Source: JAMQPK01 sp035937795 (GTDB lineage: Bacteria > Acidobacteriota > Vicinamibacteria > Vicinamibacterales > JAMQPK01). From it: a stretch of 50,646 nt of DNA. The position numbers and the translations under genes are program-made. Of this stretch, positions 40,939-49,494 are shown one piece after another (positions within the stretch are counted from its first letter, which is position 1; each line of letters starts with the position of its first letter). The notes under the pieces were generated by a model. It was not told the origin of the DNA. It saw only the letters and a program-made list of their open reading frames with translations, and made no database searches. Where the stretch lies: NCBI GenBank assembly GCA_035937795.1, contig DASZHO010000192.1, positions 1-50,646 of the forward strand. The letters are read 5' to 3'.

Positions 40939-43154
40939 CAACCGCCGGCTTGCACTTTGGTGAGGTGCTCGAGGCGGGCGGCGAGGTCGCGATACTCCCC
41001 CGCTTCGGCCTGCAGTTCCAGGAACACGGCCAGGGCCCGCGCGCTCTCGCCCTGCGCTTCCAGCTCCGATGCGAGGTCGTACAGCAATTGATGCGCCGCC
41101 GCCGGGGTCGGCGCCGGCGCCTCGGCGGCGCGCTCGAACCATTCGATGGCGCTGGCCTTGTCGCCCTTTTCCAGGTGCAGCTTCGCCAGCAGAGCGGCGG
41201 CGCGGAATCGATGACGAATCGATCGTGTCGCCACTTCAAGCGCGGCGATCGCCTCGTCGGTCATGCCCATCTCGATATAGGTGGTGGCCAGCCTGAAATG
41301 CTGTTCGGCGAGCTCGGGCGACGCGGCGTCGTGCACCGCCTGATCGCGCACGCCCTTCAAGACGCTTTCGAGGCTCGCCGGCGGAGCGGCCCCCGCGCCG
41401 GGCTTCCTCATGTCGCCCAGCTCGGTGCTGAGATCAACCTCACGCGGGTCTGTCCTCGCGGCCGGCGCGTCATGCTCGGGCGCTTCGTTTCCAAGAATGC
41501 CGCTCAAATCGATCGCGTGCACCGAGGCACCGGGCTTCTTCGACGCGGCGGTCGCGGCCGGTTTGGTTGATTGGGGCGCGGCGTGCACGGCTGGCTCCGG
41601 CGCCGGGGAGCGCGGTGCCGGCGGCTTGGTTTCTGCGGGCGGCTCCGTTTCTTCGGGCGCCTCCGTTTCTGCGCCGACACGGCCGCGGTCGCTTTCACCG
41701 GGGGCTTCGGCCGCCGGCGCCTCCGGCTCTCCATTCCATGAAAAATCGGTGCTGAGAAACGGCGACTGCCCGCTCAAACGTTCGGCGATGATGGAGTCGA
41801 TATCGGCTTCGCCGAGCAGCTCGAGCGCGCGGCGGAACCGCTCGATGTTGGCGCGATCCCACGGCTCGCGGGCGACCAGGTCCTCCGCAATCACGCGCGC
41901 CTCGACCCCCGCGCCCATCACGAGATACGCATCGGCGAGCTGCGTCTGCGCGCTGTGCATGGTGGCTTCAAGTCCGCCATCGACGCAGATTTCCACGAGC
42001 CGCATGAGCGCCGGAATATGGTTCGGCACGCGGTTCACGAATTCATTGAGCGCCGCGGCGGCAGACCCCCACTCGTCGGCGGCAATCGCGGCGCGCGCGG
42101 CCACCTCCACGCATTCGTATCCCGCGTCGGGATTAACCTCCGCCACCGAACATCCAAGAATCACGAGCGCGTCGCGCCGCGTGGGGTCTTCGGCGAGGAT
42201 GCGCTGGAGGAGGGCGGTGCCTTCAGGAATCCGGCCGTCGCGAAGCTCCACCTCGGCGAGCGTCCAGAGAAGCTCAGGGTCCGAGCCGGCCACTTCGGGT
42301 GTGAGGATGTCACGGACGCGGCCCATATCACCGCGGGCGAGGTACACCCTGACGAGGCGCGCCCGCACAGCGGTGTCGGACGGATCGAGCTCGGCCGCCG
42401 ACGCCAGCATGTCCAGTCCTTCGTCTTCCCGGCCCTGGAGCAACAATGCTTCCGCAACTTCTTTCAATTCGCTGGCGTTCGCCGCATACTGCCGCGCCGC
42501 TGCCAAATCGCCCCGTGCCGCATAGGCGGTCATCAGCCTGCGCCTCACGTCCGCATCGTCCGGCGCAATCGTCGCCGCCTCGCACAGCACCGCGAGGGCA
42601 TCGTCTTCTTTGCCCTTCTCCTGCAAGTCGGCGACGATTTGCTTCAATTGCTGGACCGCGGGCTCGCTCTGGCCGAGCTCGACGCGAGCCCGCGCGCCGG
42701 CGAGCCGGGTTTCGAGATCGGCGCCGTCCAGATCGCTCAGCCGGATGCGCACTTCTGCTTCTCCGCGTTTGTCGCCGCGGGTCCGCCGGCGCTGGGCGAG
42801 CGATAGGAACTGCGCCCGCGCCTCCACGAGGAGGCCCTGCCGCGCGGCCATCTGGCCGAGGTGCCACATCGCGCGCTCCTCGTCGGGCTTGATCTTGAGA
42901 ATTTTCTTGTACAGCGCGACGGCCTTCTGGGCAAACCCCTCGCTGGCCAGATGGTCGGCGATGCGGCCGTACTCGGCGGCGGCTTTTTCGACCTGCCCCG
43001 CCCGGAAGTACAGATCGCCGAGCGTGTTGGCCGTATTCCAGTCGGTGGGCTGATCCTCGATGACGCTGCGGTATTCGGCAATGGCCAGATCCAACTTGCC
43101 TTGGCGGAGAAGCTTTTCCGCCTTCCGCAGCGTTCCTTCGCGATCAAATGGCAC
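40938..43154 (-). CDS. Large TPR-repeat protein
   Basis: The 738-residue product is made of tetratricopeptide-like repeats in two blocks. Residues about 5-450 contain many (KLLRQGKLDLAIAEYRSVIEDQPTDWNTANTLGDLYFRAG, FAQKAVALYKKILKIKPDEERAMWHLGQM, and more). A Pro/Ala/Glu-rich linker follows (about 470-560), then a second block (HFRLATTYIEMGMTDEAIAALEVATR, AALLAKLHLEKGDKASAIEWFERAAE). There is no signal peptide, so it is probably cytoplasmic and acts as a protein-interaction scaffold. It follows rnhB by about 30 bases in the same direction; partners cannot be told from sequence. Confidence 0.9.
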   Translation of the reverse strand: MPFDREGTLRKAEKLLRQGKLDLAIAEYRSVIEDQPTDWNTANTLGDLYFRAGQVEKAAAEYGRIADHLASEGFAQKAVALYKKILKIKPDEERAMWHLGQMAARQGLLVEARAQFLSLAQRRRTRGDKRGEAEVRIRLSDLDGADLETRLAGARARVELGQSEPAVQQLKQIVADLQEKGKEDDALAVLCEAATIAPDDADVRRRLMTAYAARGDLAAARQYAANASELKEVAEALLLQGREDEGLDMLASAAELDPSDTAVRARLVRVYLARGDMGRVRDILTPEVAGSDPELLWTLAEVELRDGRIPEGTALLQRILAEDPTRRDALVILGCSVAEVNPDAGYECVEVAARAAIAADEWGSAAAALNEFVNRVPNHIPALMRLVEICVDGGLEATMHSAQTQLADAYLVMGAGVEARVIAEDLVAREPWDRANIERFRRALELLGEADIDSIIAERLSGQSPFLSTDFSWNGEPEAPAAEAPGESDRGRVGAETEAPEETEPPAETKPPAPRSPAPEPAVHAAPQSTKPAATAASKKPGASVHAIDLSGILGNEAPEHDAPAARTDPREVDLSTELGDMRKPGAGAAPPASLESVLKGVRDQAVHDAASPELAEQHFRLATTYIEMGMTDEAIAALEVATRSIRHRFRAAALLAKLHLEKGDKASAIEWFERAAEAPAPTPAAAHQLLYDLASELEAQGESARALAVFLELQAEAGEYRDLAARLEHLTKVQAGG

Positions 43155-43186
43155 AGGTCCTCTATGGGTGGCGCGCTGAGAGGCGA

Positions 43187-43819
43187 TCAGTCAATCGTAT
43201 CAAATTCCAGCGGCAGCATCGGCGGGCTGAATGACCGGCGGTGCACGATGGAATAGCCGAACTGCTTGACAGCCGACAGATGGTCGGCGGTGGCGTACCC
43301 TTTGTGCCGATCAAAACCATAACGCGGATCCTCCGCATGCAAGGCGCGCATCTGCCGGTCCCGCGTCACTTTCGCCACAATCGATGCCGCCGCAATCGCC
43401 GAACAGCGTTCGTCGCCATGCACCACACCGCGCTGCGGTATCAGCAAATCGGGAATGCGGAACGCGTCGACCAGCACGATGTCGGGAAGCGGCACCAGCG
43501 CCATGACCGCCCGGCGCATGGCCTGGAGCGATGCCTGATGAATGTTGATCGTGTCGATTTCGGCCGGAGACGCTTCGGCGACCGCCCAGACGACCGCGCG
43601 AGTCGTGATTCGCTGGTAGAGCTCCTCCCGCTCTTCGGCGGGGACTTTCTTGGAATCGCTGAGTCCCGCGATGTGGCGATCGGGATGCAGCACCACAGCC
43701 CCCGCCACGACCGGTCCCGCGAGGCACCCGCGGCCCACTTCGTCGACGCCGCACACTCGGCAGAATCCGAGCCTCCTGAGCACGTTTTCCAGTGTGCGAG
43801 TCGCCGCGACGCGAACCAT
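43187..43819 (-). CDS. rnhB: Ribonuclease HII
   Basis: The 210-residue product has the RNase HII core: CGVDEVGRGCLAGPVVAGAVVL (first two catalytic acidic residues), GLSDSKKVPAEEREELY, IDTINIHQASLQAM, IVLVDAFRIP (third Asp), ERCSAIAAASIVAKVTRDRQM and YGFDRHKGYATADHLSAV. It removes RNA from RNA-DNA hybrids and single misincorporated ribonucleotides. The gene stands between rplS and the TPR gene, a common position for rnhB after trmD-rplS. A Cys near the N-terminus (FCRVCGVDE) is unusual but not catalytic. Confidence 0.96.
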   Translation of the reverse strand: MVRVAATRTLENVLRRLGFCRVCGVDEVGRGCLAGPVVAGAVVLHPDRHIAGLSDSKKVPAEEREELYQRITTRAVVWAVAEASPAEIDTINIHQASLQAMRRAVMALVPLPDIVLVDAFRIPDLLIPQRGVVHGDERCSAIAAASIVAKVTRDRQMRALHAEDPRYGFDRHKGYATADHLSAVKQFGYSIVHRRSFSPPMLPLEFDTID

Positions 43820-43830
43820 CGAACCCGCGC

Positions 43831-44172
43831 TTATTTCTGCGTGTCGCGCATGCGCGCGGCTTTGCCCTTCAGATCGCGCAGGAAGTAGAGCTTCGCGCGG
43901 CGCACCTTCGCCGAGCGCACGACCTCGACTTTCTGGATGATCGGCGAGTGGAGCGGAAATATGCGCTCGACGCCCTGGCCGAACGAAACCTTCCTCACAG
44001 TGAACGACGCGCGCGCGCCTCCGCGGTGCATCCCGATGACGATGCCTTCGAACACCTGAATGCGCTCCTTATCACCCTCGCGCACCTTCACGTGCACGCG
44101 CACCGTGTCGCCCGCTTTCATCTGCGGCCGTTCGGTCAGTTGCGCTTTTTCGACGATCTCAATCGCGCCCAT
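43831..44172 (-). CDS. rplS: 50S ribosomal protein L19
   Basis: The 113-residue product has the L19 core: MKAGDTVRVHVKVREGDKERIQVFEGIVIGMHRGGA, SFTVRKVSFGQGVERIFPLHSPIIQKVEVVR and KVRRAKLYFLRDLKGKAARM. Length is normal. L19 sits at the 30S-50S interface. It overlaps the trmD stop by 14 bases, and rnhB follows after 11 bases. Confidence 0.97.
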   Translation of the reverse strand: MGAIEIVEKAQLTERPQMKAGDTVRVHVKVREGDKERIQVFEGIVIGMHRGGARASFTVRKVSFGQGVERIFPLHSPIIQKVEVVRSAKVRRAKLYFLRDLKGKAARMRDTQK

Positions 44173-44917
44173 GGGCGGCTCCCTTCTCGCGTTCCATCAA
44201 CTCTCGCAGGATCTCCTGCTCCTCCACATCCAGCTCCGCGCCGGCCAGCAACTCCGGCCGTTTGCTCAGCGTCAGCTCCAGCGCGCGCCGCTTCCGCCAC
44301 TTGCGGATTTCCCCGTGGTGTCCCGACACCAACACGTCGGGCACCTTCAAATCCCTGAACTCGGCCGGCCGCGTGAAGTGCGGAAAGTCGAGCAGCCCTC
44401 GTGAGAACGAGTCGCCGGCCACCGAGTCTTCGTCGCCGACGACGCCGGGAATCAGCCTCGCGACCGCGTCGACGATGACCAGCGCCGGCAGCTCGCCGCC
44501 GCTCAGGACGTAATCGCCGATGGAAAGCTCTTCGGTGGCGAGTCCTTCGCGCACCCTGTCATCGATGCCTTCATATCGGCCGCACAGAATCGTCACCCGA
44601 TCCAGCGCCGACAGCCTTGCCGCTTGAGCCTGCGTGAACGGCCGGCCATGCGGCGACACCAGCACCACGGCTTGCGGCTCTCCGCCGTCGTGCCGAATCG
44701 CCTCGACCGCGCGAAAGAGCGGCTCCGCCTTCAGCACCATCCCCGGGCCGCCGCCGTACGGCACGTCATCCACGGTGCGATGGCGGTCGTCGGTGAAGTC
44801 CCGAAGGTCCCGCACTCGCACGCGAAACAGATCACGCTGAATCGCCCGCGCGAGAATGCCCTCCGCGATCCCGCCTTCGATCATCCGCGGAAAGATCGTG
44901 ACGATGTCGAACTGCAT
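44159..44917 (-). CDS. trmD: tRNA (guanine-37-N1)-methyltransferase
   Basis: The 252-residue product shows the SPOUT knot: FDIVTIFPRMIEGGIAEGIL, RDLRDFTDDRHRTVDDVPYGGGPGMVLKAEPL, LCGRYEGIDDRVREGL, IGDYVLSGGELPALVIVDAVARLIPGVVG (SAM-binding knot) and a C-terminal helical domain ending LMEREKGAAHGRD. It methylates G37 of tRNAs that read CNN and keeps the reading frame. It sits between rimM (28 bases) and rplS (overlap), the standard bacterial order rpsP-rimM-trmD-rplS. Confidence 0.97.
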   Translation of the reverse strand: MQFDIVTIFPRMIEGGIAEGILARAIQRDLFRVRVRDLRDFTDDRHRTVDDVPYGGGPGMVLKAEPLFRAVEAIRHDGGEPQAVVLVSPHGRPFTQAQAARLSALDRVTILCGRYEGIDDRVREGLATEELSIGDYVLSGGELPALVIVDAVARLIPGVVGDEDSVAGDSFSRGLLDFPHFTRPAEFRDLKVPDVLVSGHHGEIRKWRKRRALELTLSKRPELLAGAELDVEEQEILRELMEREKGAAHGRD

Positions 44918-44945
44918 TGCTCCGGTTCTGCCGCAACCTCCGCCG

Positions 44946-45494
44946 TCAGATCTTCGCCTGGCGAGTGACGTTCAAGTCCAGCAGCCCGTCCGGCGGTTGA
45001 ACGACGATCTTGCGCGCCGCGAGGTGGACGCCCACCACAATCTCTTCCGCGAGTGGAATCAGAATCTCGCTCCCGCTGCGCCCCTGCACGACGAGGCGGC
45101 TCCCGGCGCCTGAGCCGTCCACCTTGGTCACGCTGCCGATCGCCATGCCCTCAAACGTCTCAACCGCGCAACCGATGAGATCGTGCTGGTAAAAACTTCC
45201 GGGCGGCAGCGGCTGCAGAGCGTCGGCGTCGATGCGAAGTTCGGCGCCCGCGAGCTCTTCCGCCGCGTTCATTGTCTCGACGCCTTCCAACGCAAGAATC
45301 GGGCGGCCGCGCTGGAAGCGCGCCGCCGTGATTTTCAGCGGCTCGATTCCACCTGGTTTCCCGTCACGATCTTCGCGCCGCATATAGACGACCGAGCCGG
45401 GTTTATACCGCTCCTCGAGAAAATCGGTGTCGGGGTCGACAATCACCTGGCCCCGGTTCCCGTGCGCGCGCGCGATGCGGCCCACCCGCGCCAT
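44946..45494 (-). CDS. rimM: Ribosome maturation factor RimM
   Basis: The product is about 182 residues. The N-terminal RimM barrel (VGRIARAHGNRGQVIVDPDTDFLEERYKPGSVVYM) precedes a PRC-barrel (SFYQHDLIGCAVETFEGMAIGSVTKV, then SEILIPLAEEIVVGVHLAARKIVV). It helps assemble the 30S head with S19. ATG 45494 is taken because the conserved fold starts there; an in-frame GTG at 45548 would add 18 low-complexity residues. In front of it lies a GC-rich purine stretch and a hairpin. It follows khpA and precedes trmD. Confidence 0.92.
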   Translation of the reverse strand: MARVGRIARAHGNRGQVIVDPDTDFLEERYKPGSVVYMRREDRDGKPGGIEPLKITAARFQRGRPILALEGVETMNAAEELAGAELRIDADALQPLPPGSFYQHDLIGCAVETFEGMAIGSVTKVDGSGAGSRLVVQGRSGSEILIPLAEEIVVGVHLAARKIVVQPPDGLLDLNVTRQAKI

Positions 45495-45582
45495 GGCCTC
45501 CCACGCCCGGGCTCGTGTGTTTTCTCCCTCGCTGCCGGTGCTGCCCACTGCCTTCCCTCTGCCCTCCGCCCGCCGCCCGCCG

Positions 45583-45599
45583 ACGAGCCCGAGGCTCGT
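45583..45599 (-). promoter_or_regulatory. Perfect stem-loop between khpA and rimM
   Basis: ACGAGCC (45583-45589), loop CGA, GGCTCGT (45593-45599) pair completely, one base past the khpA stop codon. No U-tract follows, so it is more likely a processing or attenuation element than a terminator. About 35 bases of G-rich sequence separate it from GTG 45548. Confidence 0.45.
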
Positions 45600-45851
45600 T
45601 CACGATCCCGAGGCGTCCCGCACTTCGAGGGTGACCTTCTTGCCGAGCCGCTCGCCGGCGACCGTCGCCAACGTTCGCATGGCTTGAATCGTACGGCCCT
45701 GGCGGCCAATCAACTTACCCACATCGGGCGGCGCCACCGTGACTTCGATCAGCGTTGTGGCGCCGTGCTCGGTCTCGCGCACGGCCACCCGCTGCGGCGT
45801 ATCCGCCAGCGCCCTGGCGACGGTTTCAATAACGTCCCGGACCGCGCTCAC
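45600..45851 (-). CDS. khpA: KH-domain RNA-binding protein KhpA
   Basis: The 83-residue product is a single KH domain: IETVARALADTPQRVAVRE, then TTLIEVTVAPPDVGKLIGRQGRTIQAMRTLATVAGERLGKKVTLEV, with the GxxG loop as IGRQGRT. KhpA binds RNA, often with KhpB, and affects cell division or length. Position between rpsP and rimM is common. Its ATG overlaps the rpsP stop (ATGA-type, 4 bases). Confidence 0.93.
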   Translation of the reverse strand: MSAVRDVIETVARALADTPQRVAVRETEHGATTLIEVTVAPPDVGKLIGRQGRTIQAMRTLATVAGERLGKKVTLEVRDASGS

Positions 45852-46159
45852 GACAGCGAGGCGCTCGTCGTCGCGGGCGCGGCCACGGCCGCCGCCCTGC
45901 GGGCCGAAGCGTCCGGCTCAGGCGGGCTGAGATGCCGCGCCAGCAGAGTACGCACGGTGTCGGACAGCTTCGCGCCCTTGCCGGTCCAGTAAGCGATCCG
46001 CTCGCGATCGATGTGCACCTTGGCCGGTTTGGTGCGCGGGTTGTAGTGCCCCACGATCTCGACGAAGCTGCTGTCGCGCGCCGCGCGCGAATCGGTGACC
46101 ACCACGCGGAAGAAGGGACGCTTCTTCGATCCCGCTTTCCTCATTCGCACTACCAGCAT
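45848..46159 (-). CDS. rpsP: 30S ribosomal protein S16
   Basis: The 103-residue product has the S16 core (RMRKAGSKKRPFFRVVVTDSRAARDSSFVEIVGHYNPRTKP, HIDRERIAYWTGKGAKLSDTVRTLLA) and an Ala-rich tail of about 20 residues, typical of larger S16 forms. The start is supported by AAGGAG six bases upstream of ATG 46159. It is 23 bases after ffh in the same direction. Confidence 0.96.
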   Translation of the reverse strand: MLVVRMRKAGSKKRPFFRVVVTDSRAARDSSFVEIVGHYNPRTKPAKVHIDRERIAYWTGKGAKLSDTVRTLLARHLSPPEPDASARRAAAVAAPATTSASLS

Positions 46160-46182
46160 TCGCTACTCCTTCAAAGGCTTTT

Positions 46183-47544
46183 TCAGCTACGAGCTCTTCC
46201 CAGCAACGACCCCAGCCGCGCGCGGGCCTTGCGGTCGGGCTTGCCGCCCACCATGCCGCCCATCGCCTTCAGCATTTTGCGCATCTGCGCAAACTGCTTC
46301 AGCAGGCGGTTCACTTCTTCGACCGACGTGCCACTGCCCCGCGCGATCCTCTTGCGCCGGCTGCCGTTGATGATATGGCTGCTGCGCCGTTCTTCCGGCG
46401 TCATCGAGCTGATGATCGCCTCCACGCGGCCAATCTGCCGGTCGTCCGGCTTGTTCTGCGCGAGCTGCTTCAGGTTGCCCATCCCCGGCAGCATTCCGAT
46501 GATCTGCTCGAGCGGGCCCATCTTCTTGATGGCCTGCAGCTGATCGCGAAAGTCTTCCAGGGTGAACCCCTCGGTCCGGACCTTAGCTTCGAGCCGCTGC
46601 GCCTCTTCGACGTCTATGGCCTGCTCTGCGCGCTCGATGAGCGAGAGCACGTCGCCCATGCCAAGCAGCCGCGACACGACGCGATCGGGATAAAACTGCT
46701 CGAGGTCCTCGAGGCGCTCGCCGCTGCCGACAAAGGCAATCGGGACGCCCACAACCGCCACCACCGACAGGGCCGCCCCGCCGCGCGCGTCGCCGTCGAG
46801 CTTGCTCAGCACCACGCCGGTCACCCCGAGCCGGCGATTGAACTCCCCCGCGCTCTTGATGGCGTCCTGCCCGGTCATCGCATCGGCGACGTAGAGCATG
46901 TCGGACGGGTCGGTCGCGTTCCGAATCGCCTCGAGCTCGGTCATCAGCTCGTCGTCGATGTGCAGGCGGCCGGCGGAGTCGACGATGACCGCGTCGAAAC
47001 CGAGATTGGCGGCCTCGACGAGCGCGCCCTTCGCGCGCGACACCGGATCCATCTGCCCGGCCGGATCGTGGACGCGGACGCCCGCTTGCCCCGCGACCAC
47101 GTTCAACTGCCGGATGGCCGCCGGCCGCTTCACGTCGGTGGAGACGAGCATGGGATGCTTTCCCTGCTTCGTCAGCCACTTCGCCAACTTCCCCGCCGTC
47201 GTCGTCTTGCCGGCGCCCTGAAGGCCCAGCAGCAGGATGACGCGCGGCCGCTTGGTGGTCGGCCGCAAGCCACCTTCGGCATCGCCAAAGAGCGCGACCA
47301 TTTCGTCCCGGACGATCTTGACGACCTGCTGCGACGGCGACAGGCTCCTGAGGACATCCTGCCCCATCGCCCGATCGCGCACGCGGTCGATGAACGCCTT
47401 GACGACCTTGAAATTGACGTCCGCTTCGAGCAGCGCCAGCCGAATTTCGCGCAGCGCAACCTCGACGTTCTCGGGCGTCAGCCGAGTCTCGCCCCGGAGG
47501 GTTTTGAAAACGTCCTGAAGGCGATCGCTCAGCGACTCGAACAT
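46183..47544 (-). CDS. ffh: Signal recognition particle protein Ffh (SRP54)
   Basis: The 453-residue product has the N domain (SDRLQDVFKTLRGETRLT), the GTPase with P-loop GLQGAGKTTTAGKLA (about residues 107-120), DTAGR-type VDSAGRLHID, TKLDGDARGGAALS and a Met-rich M domain (LEQIIGMLPGMGNLKQL, LLKQFAQMRKMLKAMGGMVGGK). It binds signal sequences with 4.5S RNA and docks on FtsY. Its own promoter is predicted upstream (see 47595-47624). It heads the rpsP-khpA-rimM-trmD-rplS run. The partner gene ftsY is at the window's right edge. Confidence 0.97.
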   Translation of the reverse strand: MFESLSDRLQDVFKTLRGETRLTPENVEVALREIRLALLEADVNFKVVKAFIDRVRDRAMGQDVLRSLSPSQQVVKIVRDEMVALFGDAEGGLRPTTKRPRVILLLGLQGAGKTTTAGKLAKWLTKQGKHPMLVSTDVKRPAAIRQLNVVAGQAGVRVHDPAGQMDPVSRAKGALVEAANLGFDAVIVDSAGRLHIDDELMTELEAIRNATDPSDMLYVADAMTGQDAIKSAGEFNRRLGVTGVVLSKLDGDARGGAALSVVAVVGVPIAFVGSGERLEDLEQFYPDRVVSRLLGMGDVLSLIERAEQAIDVEEAQRLEAKVRTEGFTLEDFRDQLQAIKKMGPLEQIIGMLPGMGNLKQLAQNKPDDRQIGRVEAIISSMTPEERRSSHIINGSRRKRIARGSGTSVEEVNRLLKQFAQMRKMLKAMGGMVGGKPDRKARARLGSLLGRARS

Positions 47545-47594
47545 CTGGGAAACTGCCGCACGACGGGCGCTAAGGTGCTCTAGCGCAAACCCTT

Positions 47595-47624
47595 ATCGTA
47601 GGTGAGGAGGCCGAGATCTGTCAA
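47595..47624 (-). promoter_or_regulatory. Predicted sigma70 promoter for ffh and ribosomal run
   Basis: On the minus strand a perfect -35 TTGACA (47624-47619) is followed after 18 bases by TACGAT (47600-47595), four of six matches to TATAAT. It lies 51 bases upstream of the ffh start. It sits just after the ribBA terminator, so transcription restarts here. Confidence 0.55.
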
Positions 47625-47625
47625 T

Positions 47626-47646
47626 GAAAAGGGGCGACGAGCCCTT
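47626..47646 (-). terminator. Rho-independent terminator after ribBA
   Basis: On the minus strand AAGGGC-TCGTC-GCCCCTT (47646-47628) can fold with one bulge, then TTTTC follows (down to 47626). It begins two bases past the ribBA stop and immediately precedes the ffh promoter. The T-run is short. Confidence 0.5.
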
Positions 47647-47647
47647 C

Positions 47648-48892
47648 CTACACCGACGACAGTTTGTGCCCCATCTTGTCTTTCTTGGTCTTCAGGTACT
47701 TGCGCGTGGAGTCCGACGCGGGGATTTCAAGCGGCAGCCACTCCGACACCGTCAGGCCGTAGCCCTCGACGCCGACAAGCTTCCGCGGGTTGTTACTGAG
47801 CAGGCGCATCGAGCGGACGCCGAGATCGCGCAGAATCTGTACGCCGATGCCGTAGTCGCGCTGGTCGGCCTTGAATCCGAGCCGCTCGTTGGCTTCGACG
47901 GTATCGAAACCCTGATCCTGCAGCTCGTAGGCGCGGATCTTGTTCGCGAGGCCGATGCCGCGCCCTTCCTGATTCAAATAGAGAAGCACCCCGCGGCCTT
48001 CTTGCGCAATCCGCTCCATCGCCACCTCGAGCTGCGCGCCGCAATCGCAGCGGATCGAATGGAGCACGTCGCCCGTCAGGCACTGCGAGTGCACGCGGAC
48101 GATGATGTCTTTGCCGTCGCCGACCTCGCCATAGACGAGCGCCACGTGGGTTTGCGTGTCGAGCTTGTTCTCGAACGCGTGAATCTCGAATTCCCCGTAG
48201 GCGGTCGGCAGCCTGGCCTTGGCGACCTGCTTCACCATCGACTCGGTGTGCATCCGGTACTTGATCAGGTCCGCGATCGTGATCATGAGCAGGCCGTGGC
48301 GTCTGGCGAATTTCGTCAGTTCCGGCACCCGCGCCATCGACCCATCGTCGTTCATGATTTCGCAGATGACCCCGGCAGGATACAGACCGGCAATCCGCGC
48401 GAGATCCACCGCCGCCTCGGTCTGGCCGGCGCGGACGAGCACACCGCCGGACTGCGCGCGCAAAGGGAACATATGGCCCGGACGCGCCAGATCGGTGGGC
48501 TTGGTCCGGGAATCGATCGCCGCGTGCACCGTTGCGGAGCGATCGCCGGCCGAAATCCCCGTGCTGGTCGAGTGCTTCGCCTCGATGGTGACGCAAAATG
48601 CGGTGCCGAGGCGCGCCGTGTTCTGGTTCACCATCATCGGGATCTCGAGCTCATCGAGCCGCTCGCCCGTCATCGGCATGCAGATCAGCCCGCGGCCGTG
48701 CTTGGCCATGAAATTGACGTTTTCGGGCGTCACCTTCTCGGCGGCAACCGTCAGGTCGCCTTCGTTCTCGCGATCCTCGTCGTCGCACACGATGATCATC
48801 TCGCCCGAGCGAATGGCGTCGATGGCGTCTTCGATTGGAGCAAACGGGCTCGCATTCTTCCTGCGGCCCTTGGCGATTTTCAGTCGAGTCAT
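47648..48892 (-). CDS. ribBA: Bifunctional 3,4-dihydroxy-2-butanone 4-phosphate synthase / GTP cyclohydrolase II
   Basis: The 414-residue product has RibB first (EDAIDAIRSGEMIIVCDDEDRENEGDLTVAAEKVTPENVNFMA, with the acidic DDEDRENEGD loop, and HMFPLRAQSGGVLVRAGQTEAAVDL) and RibA after about residue 210 (LVYGEVGDGKDIIVRVHSQCLTGDVLHSIRCDCGAQL with three Zn-binding Cys, LYLNQEGRGIGLANKIRAY, and LGVRSMRLLSNNP). It makes both starting blocks of riboflavin. Its ATG overlaps the ribE stop by four bases. A terminator follows. Confidence 0.97.
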   Translation of the reverse strand: MTRLKIAKGRRKNASPFAPIEDAIDAIRSGEMIIVCDDEDRENEGDLTVAAEKVTPENVNFMAKHGRGLICMPMTGERLDELEIPMMVNQNTARLGTAFCVTIEAKHSTSTGISAGDRSATVHAAIDSRTKPTDLARPGHMFPLRAQSGGVLVRAGQTEAAVDLARIAGLYPAGVICEIMNDDGSMARVPELTKFARRHGLLMITIADLIKYRMHTESMVKQVAKARLPTAYGEFEIHAFENKLDTQTHVALVYGEVGDGKDIIVRVHSQCLTGDVLHSIRCDCGAQLEVAMERIAQEGRGVLLYLNQEGRGIGLANKIRAYELQDQGFDTVEANERLGFKADQRDYGIGVQILRDLGVRSMRLLSNNPRKLVGVEGYGLTVSEWLPLEIPASDSTRKYLKTKKDKMGHKLSSV

Positions 48893-49494
48893 ATTTTTTC
48901 GAGCTTTCCCATCAGCTCAACGGCCCGGACCACATACTTCCCGACCATGTCGGTCTCCAGGTTCACCGCATCGCCGGCCCGCGCGTGCTTCAAGGTCGTG
49001 TGCGTCCAGGTATGCGGCACGATCTGCACGTCGAAGCTCGACCGATCGAGCGCCGCAATCGTGAGACTGATGCCGTCGAGCGCGATCGAACCCCGGTGAA
49101 TCAGATATGGCGCCAGCACCGGCGCGAAGCTCACGCTGACCCACCGGAAATCAGCGTCCGGCATGATGCGCGCGATCGTTCCGGTGCCGTCCACGTGACC
49201 CAGCACAAAGTGCCCGCCGAAACGCGCGTCTCCGCGCATCGCGCGCTCGAGATTCACGAACGACCCGGGCCTCAACGCCCCGAGGCTCGTCACGCGCGCG
49301 GTTTCGGGGCCGATCTCCGCGTGCAATTCGCCGGAACCGGTGGTGACCGCGGTCAGACACACTCCGTTGACGGCCACGCTTTCCCCTTCGCGAAACTCCG
49401 TCCCGAGATCGCTCCGCACCCGGATCCTGAAACCTGATTCGATCGGCCGGATCTCGACCACTTCGCCGACGGCTTCAATCAACCCGGTGAACAT
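48889..49494 (-). CDS. ribE: Riboflavin synthase, alpha type
   Basis: The 201-residue product has two lumazine-binding repeats: MFTGLIEAVGEVVEI...GESVAVNGVCLTAV, then GHFVLGHVDGTGTIARI...RGSIALDGISLTIAALD. Both repeats are complete. It dismutates 6,7-dimethyl-8-ribityllumazine to riboflavin. It begins 20 bases inside the ribD 3' end, so translation is coupled. The lumazine synthase gene ribH is not in the window. Confidence 0.96.
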   Translation of the reverse strand: MFTGLIEAVGEVVEIRPIESGFRIRVRSDLGTEFREGESVAVNGVCLTAVTTGSGELHAEIGPETARVTSLGALRPGSFVNLERAMRGDARFGGHFVLGHVDGTGTIARIMPDADFRWVSVSFAPVLAPYLIHRGSIALDGISLTIAALDRSSFDVQIVPHTWTHTTLKHARAGDAVNLETDMVGKYVVRAVELMGKLEKI

